From: Pedobacter sp. BMA
Lineage (GTDB): Bacteria > Bacteroidota > Bacteroidia > Sphingobacteriales > Sphingobacteriaceae
Direction of reading: 5' to 3'
Assembly: GCF_001027745.1 (NCBI RefSeq)
Contig: NZ_LECU01000005.1
Coordinates: forward strand, 496,001-560,000
Length of the DNA stretch: 64,000 bases
The position numbers and the translations under genes were made by a program. This document shows positions 1 through 9,449 of this stretch, piece by piece (positions within the stretch are counted from its first letter, which is position 1; every line of letters begins with the position of its first letter). The notes under the pieces were generated by a model. The model searched no databases. It worked only from the letters and a program-made list of their open reading frames with translations, and was not told where the DNA came from.

Positions 1-462
1 GTTGAATTCATTCTTTTTATAAACCGATTTCGCCGGGGAATTAAGTTCAAGCGGATAAAGCCACAGTCGCCTGGCCTCATCATAAATCCCCCCTGTCCAG
101 GCCCGCACCGTGGGATCTATTTCAACCTGCCTGCCAAACACCAGCCCCTTGCCATTGTTGCCCTCTGCCTTGATATGACTACGGGTCTGAATCCCTGAGT
201 TGGTCGTCTCACCTTCAAGCTTAACATCCAGTTCCAGAACAAAATCCCCATATTCCAGCTCAGTAATCAGAAATGAGTTTGGTGTGCCTTTTGTCATGGT
301 CCCCACAATCATCCCGTCTTCCACCTTATAAGGTGCAGCACCTGCAACAGCTTTCCAGCCTGTAAGCGTCTTGCCATCAAAAAGTGGCCTTGTTTTCTGC
401 GCTGCCGAAGTTAAACTGGCAAATGTTAGCGCTAAAAATGTGTATCTTCTAATGTTTAACAT
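1..462 (-). CDS. DUF1080 (3-keto-disaccharide hydrolase-like) protein, C-terminus off the window
   Basis: A secreted DUF1080 (concanavalin-like fold) protein; 154 codons from the ATG at 462 are present and the rest lies left of the window. The N-terminus is a signal peptide ending near TSAAQ, followed by the family opening RPLFDGKTLTGWKAV. Later come the typical GDFVLELDVKLE strand and the TNSGIQTRS motif, with WTGGIYDEARRLWLYP near the cut. Family members hydrolyse or eliminate 3-keto-glycosides, or are annotated only as sugar-binding. It lies 89 bases downstream of the Gfo/Idh/MocA oxidoreductase on the same strand, so the two are probably co-transcribed and may act on the same oxidised sugar. 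Substrate is unknown. Confidence 0.82.
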   Translation of the reverse strand, partial: MLNIRRYTFLALTFASLTSAAQKTRPLFDGKTLTGWKAVAGAAPYKVEDGMIVGTMTKGTPNSFLITELEYGDFVLELDVKLEGETTNSGIQTRSHIKAEGNNGKGLVFGRQVEIDPTVRAWTGGIYDEARRLWLYPLELNSPAKSVYKKNEFN

Positions 463-551
463 TTATTTATAGTTTACAACCCTTTACATCTAAGTGCATC
501 TTCGTTATTCAAACTTTTTGAACTTAGTTATCTTAGGTGGTGATAAATGAT

Positions 552-1907
552 TTAATATTTAAAAACTTTGCCATTTGCAATCACTTCTTGCCTGCCCTCA
601 TCGAAAATGGATTTAGCACCTGTTCTAACCGCAGCATTGGTCATGATATTGGCAATGGAATGTGAATAACCAGCTTCGACCGGAGCATTTGGTGTTTTAC
701 GGCTCCGCACACATTCCATCCAGTTCCTCATGTGCCCCGACGTTAGCGCATCCCCACCCATATTTGCCCCGGTGGCCGCTTTTATTTCAGTTTTACTCAG
801 GTCGAATTCAGGTAAAAGATTAGCCTTTAAGCCCATCGCCGCTGCCTCTCTTTCTTTCAATCCACCCTTTGGAGAAACTTTATTGGTAATCAGGTTAAGC
901 TCTCCTCCATTCGAATAATAAACCTCACCTACATCTCCCACACTATTCTGCATTCTCGAAGTAAAGGTTACCTGAAAACCATCTGTTGTATCTGGCTGAC
1001 CGTAATCAAAAACCGCAACCATAGAATCCCAGTTCCTCCGTCCGTCTTTCCAGGTGTAAATGCCGCCGTTAGCAACAACACTCCTCGGGTGCTTTAATCC
1101 TGTAAACCAATGAACCGTATCAATCTGATGCGACATCCACTGTCCGGGCATACCTGAAGAGTAAGGCCAGAATAACCGGTACTCCAGATACTTACGTGGA
1201 TCGAAACTTTCGGAAGGCCTGTTTAATAAAAACTTTTTCCAGTCAATATCCGCTTCTTTTAGCTTAGCTACCAGATCAGGTCTTCGCCATCGTCCCGGCT
1301 GATTTACGTTCCATACCAAATCAACTGCGGTAATGGGCCCAAACTTACCTTCCTGTATAAATTTAGCCGCGTTTACATAGTTTTCTCCGCTTCTGCGCTG
1401 AGAGCCAATCTGCACAATCCTGTCGGTTGCCTTTACTGCTCTAAGCGCCGCCTTGGCGTCATCCATTGTCTCAGCAAATGGTTTTTCAACGTATGCATCA
1501 CAGTTAGCTTTTACGGCCTCAATCGTATGAAGGGCATGCTGAAAATCAGCCGTGCTGATAATGACGGCATCAAGGTCTTTTGTGACATATAGCTCTTCGT
1601 TATTACGGCAGGCTTTGATGTCATGTCCAAATTTATCTTTTAAATGAGCGATACCTAAATCCCGACGGTAGTTCCACAAGTCTGATAATCCAACTATATC
1701 AAAATTGAGTTCCTTATTGTGGTTTAAAAAGCAGGGTAATAAGGTATCCTTAAACCGGTCTGAAAAGCCTACTACGCCAACACGGACACGGTCATTTGCG
1801 CCGATAATCCGACCGTAACTCTTGGCACTCATACCCATTGTACCGGCGTAAGTAGCCGCAGCAAAAATCGCGGACTGTTTAATGAATTTTCTCCTTGGGT
1901 TTTCCAT
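552..1907 (-). CDS. Tat-exported Gfo/Idh/MocA family oxidoreductase
   Basis: NAD(P)-dependent sugar oxidoreductase of 451 residues. The ATG at 1907 is chosen because it places the twin-arginine signal PRRKFIKQS at the very N-terminus; an in-frame ATG 18 codons upstream would bury it. A Rossmann strand VRVGVVGF starts the NAD-binding domain, the family EKP motif sits near residue 141 (VEKPFAET), and the C-terminal half is the usual substrate domain. Many exported Bacteroidota members of this family act on glycosides (GH109-like) or oxidise sugars at C3. The DUF1080 gene directly downstream supports a 3-keto-glycoside role, but this is inference. Confidence 0.88.
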   Translation of the reverse strand: MENPRRKFIKQSAIFAAATYAGTMGMSAKSYGRIIGANDRVRVGVVGFSDRFKDTLLPCFLNHNKELNFDIVGLSDLWNYRRDLGIAHLKDKFGHDIKACRNNEELYVTKDLDAVIISTADFQHALHTIEAVKANCDAYVEKPFAETMDDAKAALRAVKATDRIVQIGSQRRSGENYVNAAKFIQEGKFGPITAVDLVWNVNQPGRWRRPDLVAKLKEADIDWKKFLLNRPSESFDPRKYLEYRLFWPYSSGMPGQWMSHQIDTVHWFTGLKHPRSVVANGGIYTWKDGRRNWDSMVAVFDYGQPDTTDGFQVTFTSRMQNSVGDVGEVYYSNGGELNLITNKVSPKGGLKEREAAAMGLKANLLPEFDLSKTEIKAATGANMGGDALTSGHMRNWMECVRSRKTPNAPVEAGYSHSIANIMTNAAVRTGAKSIFDEGRQEVIANGKVFKY

Positions 1908-2261
1908 GGTTAATATTAGGTTAGAATAAAATAAAAGGCTGTGGGTAAACCGTTTTATCAACCTAAAATATGGTTAATAAAACCAAAAGCTGAATTCTGA
2001 TAAGTAATATTTTTGAAACCATCAGACCGGAATTAAAGCTCAACTGCCATAATCATTGAATAAATGCCTGTAAATGGCATCTGTTGAACTCAATAAGATT
2101 GCGTAAAAAAAATGGAAAACGTTTGAAATAAATAAATGCCACCATAAGATATCCATGATACCTGGTAAATATAAAAAGTCCTTTCGAATGATATTCAAAA
2201 GGACTTCTTTAATCTGAAAAACCTATAGGCGCTTTCAGATTCATGTTTTTACTGATGAATG
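1908..2261. other. Intergenic stretch between the oxidoreductase and valS
   Basis: These 354 bases are AT-rich. Both flanking genes are on the minus strand, so the stretch holds the end of valS transcription (hairpin at 2176-2206) and must contain the promoter of the oxidoreductase. I could not find a clean -7 box for it. I see no coding potential. Confidence 0.6.
2176..2206 (-). terminator. Rho-independent terminator of valS
   Basis: AAGTCCTTT (2176-2184) pairs with AAAGGACTT (2198-2206). The stem continues after one mismatch as GAAT/ATTC around a 3-base loop. Read on the minus strand the stem is followed by a T-rich run (2177 down to 2165). It lies 56 bases past the valS stop. Confidence 0.85.
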
Positions 2262-4928
2262 CTATCCCAATGCGGCTAAACCCTCCTCAATGATCTTGAT
2301 CTTGGCTTCAGCATCTGCTTTCTTATTTCGTTCATTGGCAATAATTTCAGGTTTTGCATTTTGTACAAAACGTTCATTGCCCAACTTGGCATCTACCGAT
2401 TTAAGGAAACCCTGCAGGTAAACCAGGTCGGCATTCAAACGGTTACGTTCAGCGTCAACATCAACGTTTTCTGTCAGTGGAATAAAGAATTCATCTTTAC
2501 CAGCCATGAAAGCTGTAGCACCAGCTATCTTCTCATTTACGATTTCTGCTTCAGAAACATTGGCCAGCTTGAAAACAACATTTAACCATTTTTCATAATC
2601 AATATCAGAATTCACTTTCAGGCTTAACGGTAATGTTTCCTTTGGCGAAATTTGCTTTTGGTTACGAACATTCCTGATCTCTGCAACCACAGTTTTAACA
2701 ACTTCAGCATCTTTTAACAATTTCTCATCAATTGCCCCCGCCTTTGGAAAATCAGCAACAATGCAACAATCCAGTTCTTCACGTGTACCGAATAATTCAT
2801 CATGCCATAATTCTTCTGTTAAGAAAGGCATATTAGGATGCAGTAATTTAATGATATTTTCAAAAAAGCCAATGGTGGCCTGATAGCTCTCCGCATCAAT
2901 AGGTTGTTGGTAAGCAGGCTTAACCATCTCTAAGTACCATGCACAGAAATCATCCCAAACCAATTTATAGGTGGTCATTAAGGCTTCCGATAAACGGTAT
3001 TGCTTAAAGTTATCTTCAATGTCTATCAGGGCAGCACTGAAACGGTTTTCAAACCAGGAAATGGCTTGCTTATTCGGATTTTCCAAACGCTCATCAACTT
3101 CCCAACCCTTAACCAAACGGAAAGCATTCCAGATCTTCGACGCAAAGTTACGGCCCTGTTCACAATAACTTTCATCAAACATTAAGTCGTTACCTGCAGG
3201 TGATGACATCAGCATCCCTACACGAACGGCATCTGCACCATATTTCTCAATCAAGCCAATCGGATCCGGCGAATTACCCAGCGATTTAGACATCTTACGT
3301 CCTAATTTGTCGCGAACAATACCGGTTAAATAAACATTGGTAAATGGCTTCTTGCCCATAAACTCATGTCCTGCCATAATCATCCGTGCCACCCAGAAAA
3401 ATAAAATCTCTGGTGCTGTTACCAGATCATTGGTCGGGTAGTAATAGTTAATATCCGCATTATCCGGATTTTTAAAACCATTAAAAACAGAAATCGGCCA
3501 CAACCATGATGAAAACCAGGTATCCATTACATCCTCATCCTGTTTTACGAAAGGCTCCAATTGATGTTTGAAACCAGCTTTTTCGGCCTCCGAGCAGCTT
3601 TCATCCAGATGTTTTTTCTTCCAGAATTCCTCTAAAGCTTCGTCTTTGGTTTTTGCCACTACCCAGTTTCCTTTGTCGTCATACCAGGCCGGAATTTGCT
3701 GCCCCCACCATAACTGACGCGAAATATTCCAGTCGCGCACATTCTCCATCCAGTGGCGGTAAGTATTTTCAAATTTATTCGGAATCAGATTCACTTCTCC
3801 ATTCAAAACATCATCCAATGCAGGCTGTGCCAGCTCCTTCATTTTTACAAACCACTGCATGGAAAGCTTTGGTTCGATAGCCGCATCCGTACGTTCAGAG
3901 AAACCAACCTGCGATTTATAATCTTCAACTTTATCTAAATGACCTGCCTCATCCAATAACTTAGCAATCTTTTTTCTGGCAATGAACCTGTCTTCGCCAA
4001 CCAAAATAACAGCCAGCTCGTTTAAAGTCCCATCGTCATTCAGGATATCTGTAACCGGCAAATGGTGTTTAACACCCAACTCGTAGTCATTCAAATCATG
4101 TGCAGGGGTAACTTTTAAACAACCGGTACCAAACTCAATATCAACATAGTCATCTTCAATAACCGGAATCTCGTGATTTACCAGAGGAACGAATACTTTT
4201 TTACCTTTCAGGTGCGTAAAACGTTCATCATTCGGGTTAATACAAATTGCAGCGTCGGCCATAATCGTTTCCGGGCGGGTTGTTGCAATGGTCAGGTATT
4301 GATCATCAGTACCAGAAATAAGATACTTAATGTAGTATAGCTTCTGGTTTACTTCCTTACGAATAACTTCCTCATCAGAAACTGCCGTTTTACCAGCAGG
4401 ATCCCAGTTAACCATCCGGACACCCCGATAAATCCAGCCTTTTTTATACAGGTGAATAAACGAATCGATAACGGCTTCAGAAAGGTCCTCCTCCATTGTA
4501 AAACGGGTACGGTCCCAGTCGCAGCTTGCACCTAATTTTTTTAACTGTTCTAAAATAATGCCGCCATATTTCTCTTTCCACTCCCATGCATATTTTAAAA
4601 ACTCTTCACGGGAAAGATCCTTTTTATTGATGCCCTGTTCTTTCAACATGGCTACAACTTTAGCTTCCGTTGCGATTGAAGCATGATCGGTACCTGGAAC
4701 CCAACAGGCATTTTTGCCCTGCATCCGCGCTTTACGAATCAAAACATCCTGAATGGTATTGTTAAGCATGTGGCCCATGTGCAGCACTCCGGTAACGTTT
4801 GGCGGTGGAATTACGATGGTGTAAGGCTCGCGGTCATCTGGTTCCGAGTGAAAAAACTTTTTTGATAGCCAATAGCTATACCATTTATCTTCTGTTTCTG
4901 CAGGATTGTACTTCGTGGAAATGCTCAT
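2262..4928 (-). CDS. valS: Valyl-tRNA synthetase
   Basis: Class I aminoacyl-tRNA synthetase that charges tRNA-Val and edits mischarged threonine. 888 residues, normal for the family. The HIGH signature is HMGH at residues 50-53 within PPPNVTGVLHMGHM. The CP1 editing domain is recognised by ATTRPETIMADAA and GTDHASIATEAK. KMSKS is present around residue 544 (GRKMSKSLGNSPDP). The anticodon-binding domain and a C-terminal coiled-coil arm (NRLNADLVYLQGFLKSVD) complete the protein. Transcribed alone, with its own terminator; no T-box or other leader element is visible. Confidence 0.98.
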   Translation of the reverse strand: MSISTKYNPAETEDKWYSYWLSKKFFHSEPDDREPYTIVIPPPNVTGVLHMGHMLNNTIQDVLIRKARMQGKNACWVPGTDHASIATEAKVVAMLKEQGINKKDLSREEFLKYAWEWKEKYGGIILEQLKKLGASCDWDRTRFTMEEDLSEAVIDSFIHLYKKGWIYRGVRMVNWDPAGKTAVSDEEVIRKEVNQKLYYIKYLISGTDDQYLTIATTRPETIMADAAICINPNDERFTHLKGKKVFVPLVNHEIPVIEDDYVDIEFGTGCLKVTPAHDLNDYELGVKHHLPVTDILNDDGTLNELAVILVGEDRFIARKKIAKLLDEAGHLDKVEDYKSQVGFSERTDAAIEPKLSMQWFVKMKELAQPALDDVLNGEVNLIPNKFENTYRHWMENVRDWNISRQLWWGQQIPAWYDDKGNWVVAKTKDEALEEFWKKKHLDESCSEAEKAGFKHQLEPFVKQDEDVMDTWFSSWLWPISVFNGFKNPDNADINYYYPTNDLVTAPEILFFWVARMIMAGHEFMGKKPFTNVYLTGIVRDKLGRKMSKSLGNSPDPIGLIEKYGADAVRVGMLMSSPAGNDLMFDESYCEQGRNFASKIWNAFRLVKGWEVDERLENPNKQAISWFENRFSAALIDIEDNFKQYRLSEALMTTYKLVWDDFCAWYLEMVKPAYQQPIDAESYQATIGFFENIIKLLHPNMPFLTEELWHDELFGTREELDCCIVADFPKAGAIDEKLLKDAEVVKTVVAEIRNVRNQKQISPKETLPLSLKVNSDIDYEKWLNVVFKLANVSEAEIVNEKIAGATAFMAGKDEFFIPLTENVDVDAERNRLNADLVYLQGFLKSVDAKLGNERFVQNAKPEIIANERNKKADAEAKIKIIEEGLAALG

Positions 4929-4981
4929 GAATTATATTAAAAGCCCAAAAATAGCTAATTAAGCTGAAAGACCAAAGCATA

Positions 4982-5028
4982 CCTGTTTTCAGTAATAGCC
5001 CTGTTTTCAGTAATAGCCCTATTTTCAA
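4982..5028. repeat. 18-bp tandem repeat, about 2.6 copies
   Basis: The unit CCTGTTTTCAGTAATAGC occurs at 4982-4999 and again, identically, at 5000-5017. A degenerate partial third copy (CCTATTTTCAA) runs to 5028. It lies between the valS start and the stop of the metal ATPase, and probably arose by slippage. No function is evident. Confidence 0.85.
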
Positions 5029-5084
5029 TCCAGATCATCTAATACATCATTCAATAACAGTTCAAATCCTGGCCGAACCTTATC

Positions 5085-7064
5085 TTAGAACTTCATTTTC
5101 TGAATCCTCACCGCATTCAATATAGCCAGTAACGCTACACCAACATCAGCAAAAACAGCCTCCCACATGGTTGCTAAGCCACCTGCTCCTAAAATTAAAA
5201 CCAGTGCTTTAACCGCAAAAGCGAGCACAATATTCTGTATCACCACACTTTTGGTGGCTTTGCCAATCTTAATTGCAGTGGCAATTTTCGATGGTTGATC
5301 GGTTTGGATAACCACATCTGCCGTTTCAATAGCAGCATCACTCCCCATAGCACCCATTGCCATACCGATATCGCTGATGGCCAGAACCGGCGTATCATTA
5401 ATACCATCCCCCACAAAAGCCACAACCCGAGTTTTATCTTTTTTAATTTCTTCTAGTTTGGCGACTTTATTTTCCGGCAGTAAATCCCCGAAATAGGAAT
5501 CGATGCCCAAAACACCGGCAACCTTCTTTACAATTGATGTTTTATCCCCGCTTAACATCACCACTTGTTTTACGCCATTGTCGTGCAATTGCCTGATGGC
5601 ATCGCCGGCATCTTCTTTAATCTCATCGGCAATTAAAATATATCCGGCATAAGTACCATCTAATGCAACAACCACAATACTCTCTTCAATATCCTTTATT
5701 TTAGCATCGAAATCGATGTCGAATTTTTCCAGGAGCTTCACATTTCCAGCTAAAATCTCTTTCCCACTCACATTTCCTTTCAAACCCATGCCTGCAATTT
5801 CTTCAATGTTTTCCGCAGAATGAATTCCCGTTGTGCCTACATATTCAACTATGGCTTTAGCAATTGGATGGGTGGATTTTGCCTCAACAGCAACCACCAG
5901 ATTTAAAAAATCTTTTTCATTGATGTTACTTTCCACTTTTTGCACTTTAAAAACGCCTTTGGTAAGTGTTCCGGTTTTATCCATTACAACTACGTTAAGC
6001 CTGGTAATTAAATCTAAAAAGTTAGAGCCTTTGAAAAGAATCCCATGTGATGATGCAGCACCAATGCCACCGAAATAACCCAGGGGAATAGAGATCACCA
6101 ATGCGCATGGACAAGAAATAACTAGAAAAACCAATGAACGATACAGCCAGGTATGAAAATCATACCCACTGCCTAAAACCAATATCGGTATGGTCACGAG
6201 TGCGACTGCCAGAAAGAATACGATTGGAGTATAAACCTTTGCAAACTTGCGGATAAACAGTTCAGTTTTCGCCTTACGCGTTGTAGCATTTTGAACCATC
6301 TCTAAAATACGCGACAATGCACTGTCTGCAAAAACTTTCGTAACCTTAACGTCGATTACCTGATTCAGGTTCAACATTCCCGCTAAAACTTGTTCACCCT
6401 TACCAATGGATTTCGGCTTGCTTTCGCCTGTTAGTGCCGCCGTATTAAAACTGCCTTTCTCAGATAGCATGTCTCCGTCTAAAGCGATCTTCTCCCCTGC
6501 CTTAACCTGTATGGTTTCCCCTGCTGCTACCTGCTCCGGATTGACGTCTTCGTATTTGCCGTTCCTCAAAACATGTGCTACGTCTGCCCTAACATCAAGC
6601 AGGGCAGAGATATTTCGCTTAGCCCTGTTTACCGCTGCCATTTGGAATAGTTCTCCAATCGTATAAAAAAGCATCACGGTTACACCCTCAGGGTATTCCC
6701 CGATGCCGAAAGCACCGATAGTAGCAACCGACATTAAAGAAAATTCAGTAAAAAAATCCTTAGCCTTAAAAGTTTCCCATACCTCCTTTAAAACAGGAAT
6801 CCCAACAGGCAGGTAGGCAACAATGTACCAATACGGACGAATGATTTGAAAGGCCGCGATCTTAAAAAAATGGTCAAATGCCAGCCCTGTTAGCAGCATC
6901 ACCAATGTCACTAAAGCAGGCAGGTACGTTTTAAACGCTGAAGGGTCGCCCCCATGATCATGGTCGTGCTCATCGCCATCTTCATGACTATGGTTATGGC
7001 TCTGATTTCCCTGATGGGCTTTACTGCTGCAACAGCTATCTTCTTTATGGTGGGAATTGCTCAT
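5085..7064 (-). CDS. P1B-2 type Zn2+/Cd2+/Pb2+-exporting ATPase with His-rich N-terminus
   Basis: Heavy-metal efflux ATPase of 659 residues in the inner membrane. It has the transmembrane CPC metal site (SCPCALVIS, near residue 318), the phosphorylation motif DKTGT (near 360), the HP motif STHPIAKAI (near 396) and the hinge GDGINDTPVL. The last membrane segments carry the K (FAVKALVL) and DVG (FADVGVALLAILNA) residues expected of zinc-type P1B-2 pumps. There is no N-terminal CxxC heavy-metal-associated domain. Instead the first 42 residues are rich in His, Asp and Glu with one CC pair, a likely metal-sensing tail. No metal-responsive regulator gene is adjacent. Confidence 0.93.
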   Translation of the reverse strand: MSNSHHKEDSCCSSKAHQGNQSHNHSHEDGDEHDHDHGGDPSAFKTYLPALVTLVMLLTGLAFDHFFKIAAFQIIRPYWYIVAYLPVGIPVLKEVWETFKAKDFFTEFSLMSVATIGAFGIGEYPEGVTVMLFYTIGELFQMAAVNRAKRNISALLDVRADVAHVLRNGKYEDVNPEQVAAGETIQVKAGEKIALDGDMLSEKGSFNTAALTGESKPKSIGKGEQVLAGMLNLNQVIDVKVTKVFADSALSRILEMVQNATTRKAKTELFIRKFAKVYTPIVFFLAVALVTIPILVLGSGYDFHTWLYRSLVFLVISCPCALVISIPLGYFGGIGAASSHGILFKGSNFLDLITRLNVVVMDKTGTLTKGVFKVQKVESNINEKDFLNLVVAVEAKSTHPIAKAIVEYVGTTGIHSAENIEEIAGMGLKGNVSGKEILAGNVKLLEKFDIDFDAKIKDIEESIVVVALDGTYAGYILIADEIKEDAGDAIRQLHDNGVKQVVMLSGDKTSIVKKVAGVLGIDSYFGDLLPENKVAKLEEIKKDKTRVVAFVGDGINDTPVLAISDIGMAMGAMGSDAAIETADVVIQTDQPSKIATAIKIGKATKSVVIQNIVLAFAVKALVLILGAGGLATMWEAVFADVGVALLAILNAVRIQKMKF

Positions 7065-7102
7065 TGTTAACGATATATTGTAAATTTAATCATGCATAAA
7101 AT

Positions 7103-7110
7103 CAAAATTA
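7103..7110 (-). promoter_or_regulatory. Candidate -7 box of the metal ATPase gene
   Basis: On the minus strand the sequence reads TAATTTTG, a perfect TAnnTTTG Bacteroidota -7 element, 38 bases before the ATPase start. A TTG-type -33 element at the usual 19-21 base spacing is not visible, so this is a candidate only. Confidence 0.45.
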
Positions 7111-7207
7111 ACGCTTTATTTCTAATCATTCTTAATAACTAAAATTTTTATACTCACACAATAAAGAATGTTAAAAAATGTTAATACTGTATAAAGATTG
7201 AAAAACT

Positions 7208-7294
7208 ATGAAATCTGTTAAAATTCATTTTTCTGCATCAGAAATTATCAGACGTTTAGGTCTGGCTAAAATCTATTACTGGTTTAACAAGTAA
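7208..7294 (+). CDS. Possible 28-residue basic peptide
   Basis: A short open frame, ATG to TAA, encodes a 28-residue peptide beginning MKSVKIHFSASEIIRRLG and ending IYYWFNK. The peptide is basic with one acidic residue and could form an amphipathic helix. It stands in its own intergenic space, 73 bases before the M13 peptidase. There is no Shine-Dalgarno sequence, which is normal here. I do not recognise the family, and it may be a chance frame; the plausible amino-acid composition is the only positive evidence. Confidence 0.35.
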   Translation: MKSVKIHFSASEIIRRLGLAKIYYWFNK

Positions 7295-7367
7295 TATTTC
7301 TAATATATTGTTTCAGTATTAATTAGTATTTCATAAATTTCGCTGTTATAACTAACTTATTAAGCGA

Positions 7368-9404
7368 ATGAAATACCAAAATTTGAAAAGATATTTTGCA
7401 GCACTCGGTATAGTTGCTGCTGGCTTTTCTGCTAATGCACAAACTGTTAAAAAATTCATCGACCCGGCAAACATGGATTTGTCCGTTAAACCAGGAGATG
7501 ATTTCTACACCTACGCCAGCGGTGCCTGGGTAAAAAACAACCCTGTTCCGGCTAAAGAAACACGCTGGGGATCATTCAATGAACTTCGCGATTTCAATAT
7601 CAATGCTGTAAAATCGCTTGTGGAAGAAGCAGCCGCAGATAAATCTGCACCCGCAGGCTCAGTAAAACGACGTGTTGGCGATTTCTATACGGCCGCAATG
7701 GACAGTGCGACCATCGAAAAATTAGGCTACACACCAATCAAGGCAGACCTGTCTAAAATTCAGCAAATTAAAAACATTCAGGAAGTACTTGATCAGGTTG
7801 CTTACATGCGCACCAATGGTTTGGGCGGCGGAATGTTTGGTATTGGTGTAGGACAGGACCGTAAAAATGTAAATAAATACATGGTAAACATCGGTCAGGG
7901 CGGAACAACACTACCAGACCGTGATTACTACCTGAAAGATGATACCCGTAGTGTAAAAATCCGCGAAGCCTACAATACCTATATGACTACGCTTTTTACA
8001 CTAACCGGAAGCGCACCTGAGGTAGCTAAACAAAAAGCAGAAACCGTTTTTAAAATTGAAAAGCAATTTGCGGAAGCACAGATGAGTCGCTTGGAAATGC
8101 GCGACCCTTATGCAACTTACAACAAATTGACTGTTGCTGAACTAAATAAGAAAACCCCGGATATCAACTGGAATACTTATTTACCTAAATTCAAAATTAA
8201 AGGGCAGGACACAGTATTGGTATCGTCACCTAAATTTATGGTGAGCTTGGATGGCATGCTGAAATCAGTTTCTGTAGCCGACTGGAAAACATATTTAGAG
8301 TGGAACCTGATTAAAAGCTCGGCCTCCAGCCTGAGTTCTCCTTTTGTAAAAGCAAGCTTTGCCTTTACACAAGCGCAAACAGGTCAAAAGGTGCAAACCC
8401 CACGCTGGCAACGTATGTCATCTTTAACAGATGGCACCATTGGCGAATTATTAGGTCAGCTATATGTGGCCAAATATTTCAAGCCAGAAGCAAAAGCCCG
8501 CATGAACCAGATGATTGTCAACCTGCGTAAAGCATTCGAAATCAGAATCAACGGTTTAGAATGGATGAGCGCTGAAACCAAACAAAAAGCGCTTGCGAAA
8601 CTTAATGCGTTTACACCTAAAGTAGGTTATCCCGACAAATGGAAAACATATGATGGTCTGGTGATCAATAAAGGTACTTATTTCCAGAACCTTCGCAATG
8701 CAAGCGTTTGGGGATATAACGAATCCATCGGACAGTTGGGTAAACCGGTAGACCGTACCCGTTTCGGCATGACGCCTCCAACGGTTAATGCCTATTATTC
8801 GCCAACTTTAAATGAAATCGTTTTCCCTGCAGGAATTTTACAATTCCCTTTCTTCGATCCAAATGCTGATGATGCCGTTAATTACGGTGGAATTGGTGCT
8901 GTAATCGGTCACGAGATGAGCCACGGTTTTGACGACAGCGGTAGTCAGTACGATGCAGCTGGTAACTTAAAAAACTGGTGGACTGCAGAAGACAAAGCTA
9001 AGTTTGATGCTAAAACCAAAGCGCTGGGTGAGCAATTCGACGCTTACACCGTTTTGGATACAGTACATGTGATTGGTAAACTCACAATGGGCGAAAACAT
9101 TGGCGATTTAGGTGGTTTAAACGCGGCATATACTGCATTCAAAATGACTAAACAAGGTCAAAGCAATGAGAAAATCGACGGCTTTACACCTGATCAACGT
9201 TTCTTCCTGGCATGGGCACAGGTTTGGAGAGGTAATATCTTGCCAGAAAGTGCTGCTCAGTTAATCAAAACCGATCCGCACTCTCCTGGTCCGTTCCGTA
9301 CAATTGGTGCACCTGTAAACATGGATGCCTGGTACAATGCTTTCGATGTAAAACCTGGGGATAAATTATACAAAAAACCAGAGGATAGAATCAGAATGTG
9401 GTAG
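7368..9404 (+). CDS. M13 family zinc metallopeptidase (neprilysin/PepO-like)
   Basis: Secreted or periplasmic oligopeptidase of 678 residues. A signal peptide ends near GFSANAQ. The zinc site is HEMSH at 515-519 (VIGHEMSHGFD) with the third ligand Glu576 in GENIGDLGG. The substrate-binding motif VNAYYSPTLNEIVFPAGILQ precedes it, and the N-terminal M13 domain begins with PGDDFYTYASGAWVKNNP. Length and motifs are complete. It is transcribed alone, with a strong terminator 46 bases after the stop. The natural peptide substrate is unknown. Confidence 0.95.
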   Translation: MKYQNLKRYFAALGIVAAGFSANAQTVKKFIDPANMDLSVKPGDDFYTYASGAWVKNNPVPAKETRWGSFNELRDFNINAVKSLVEEAAADKSAPAGSVKRRVGDFYTAAMDSATIEKLGYTPIKADLSKIQQIKNIQEVLDQVAYMRTNGLGGGMFGIGVGQDRKNVNKYMVNIGQGGTTLPDRDYYLKDDTRSVKIREAYNTYMTTLFTLTGSAPEVAKQKAETVFKIEKQFAEAQMSRLEMRDPYATYNKLTVAELNKKTPDINWNTYLPKFKIKGQDTVLVSSPKFMVSLDGMLKSVSVADWKTYLEWNLIKSSASSLSSPFVKASFAFTQAQTGQKVQTPRWQRMSSLTDGTIGELLGQLYVAKYFKPEAKARMNQMIVNLRKAFEIRINGLEWMSAETKQKALAKLNAFTPKVGYPDKWKTYDGLVINKGTYFQNLRNASVWGYNESIGQLGKPVDRTRFGMTPPTVNAYYSPTLNEIVFPAGILQFPFFDPNADDAVNYGGIGAVIGHEMSHGFDDSGSQYDAAGNLKNWWTAEDKAKFDAKTKALGEQFDAYTVLDTVHVIGKLTMGENIGDLGGLNAAYTAFKMTKQGQSNEKIDGFTPDQRFFLAWAQVWRGNILPESAAQLIKTDPHSPGPFRTIGAPVNMDAWYNAFDVKPGDKLYKKPEDRIRMW

Positions 9405-9449
9405 TTTAATACTGCAATTTTTTCATCCCGAAGAGAAATACCAAACCTA

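Larger units (their letters stand above)
7065..7367. other. Intergenic stretch between divergent ATPase and M13 peptidase genes
   Basis: About 300 AT-rich bases between divergent genes. It holds a minus-strand -7 box for the ATPase (7103-7110) and a 28-codon open frame on the plus strand (7208-7294). No obvious terminator or metal-responsive operator was found. Confidence 0.55.

Noticed and set aside
2971..4865. Several plus-strand frames within valS
   Set aside because: They are antisense shadows of a fully conserved enzyme and match no family.
4982..5028. Possible CRISPR array
   Set aside because: The repeat units abut with no spacers and only two exact copies exist. No cas gene is present.
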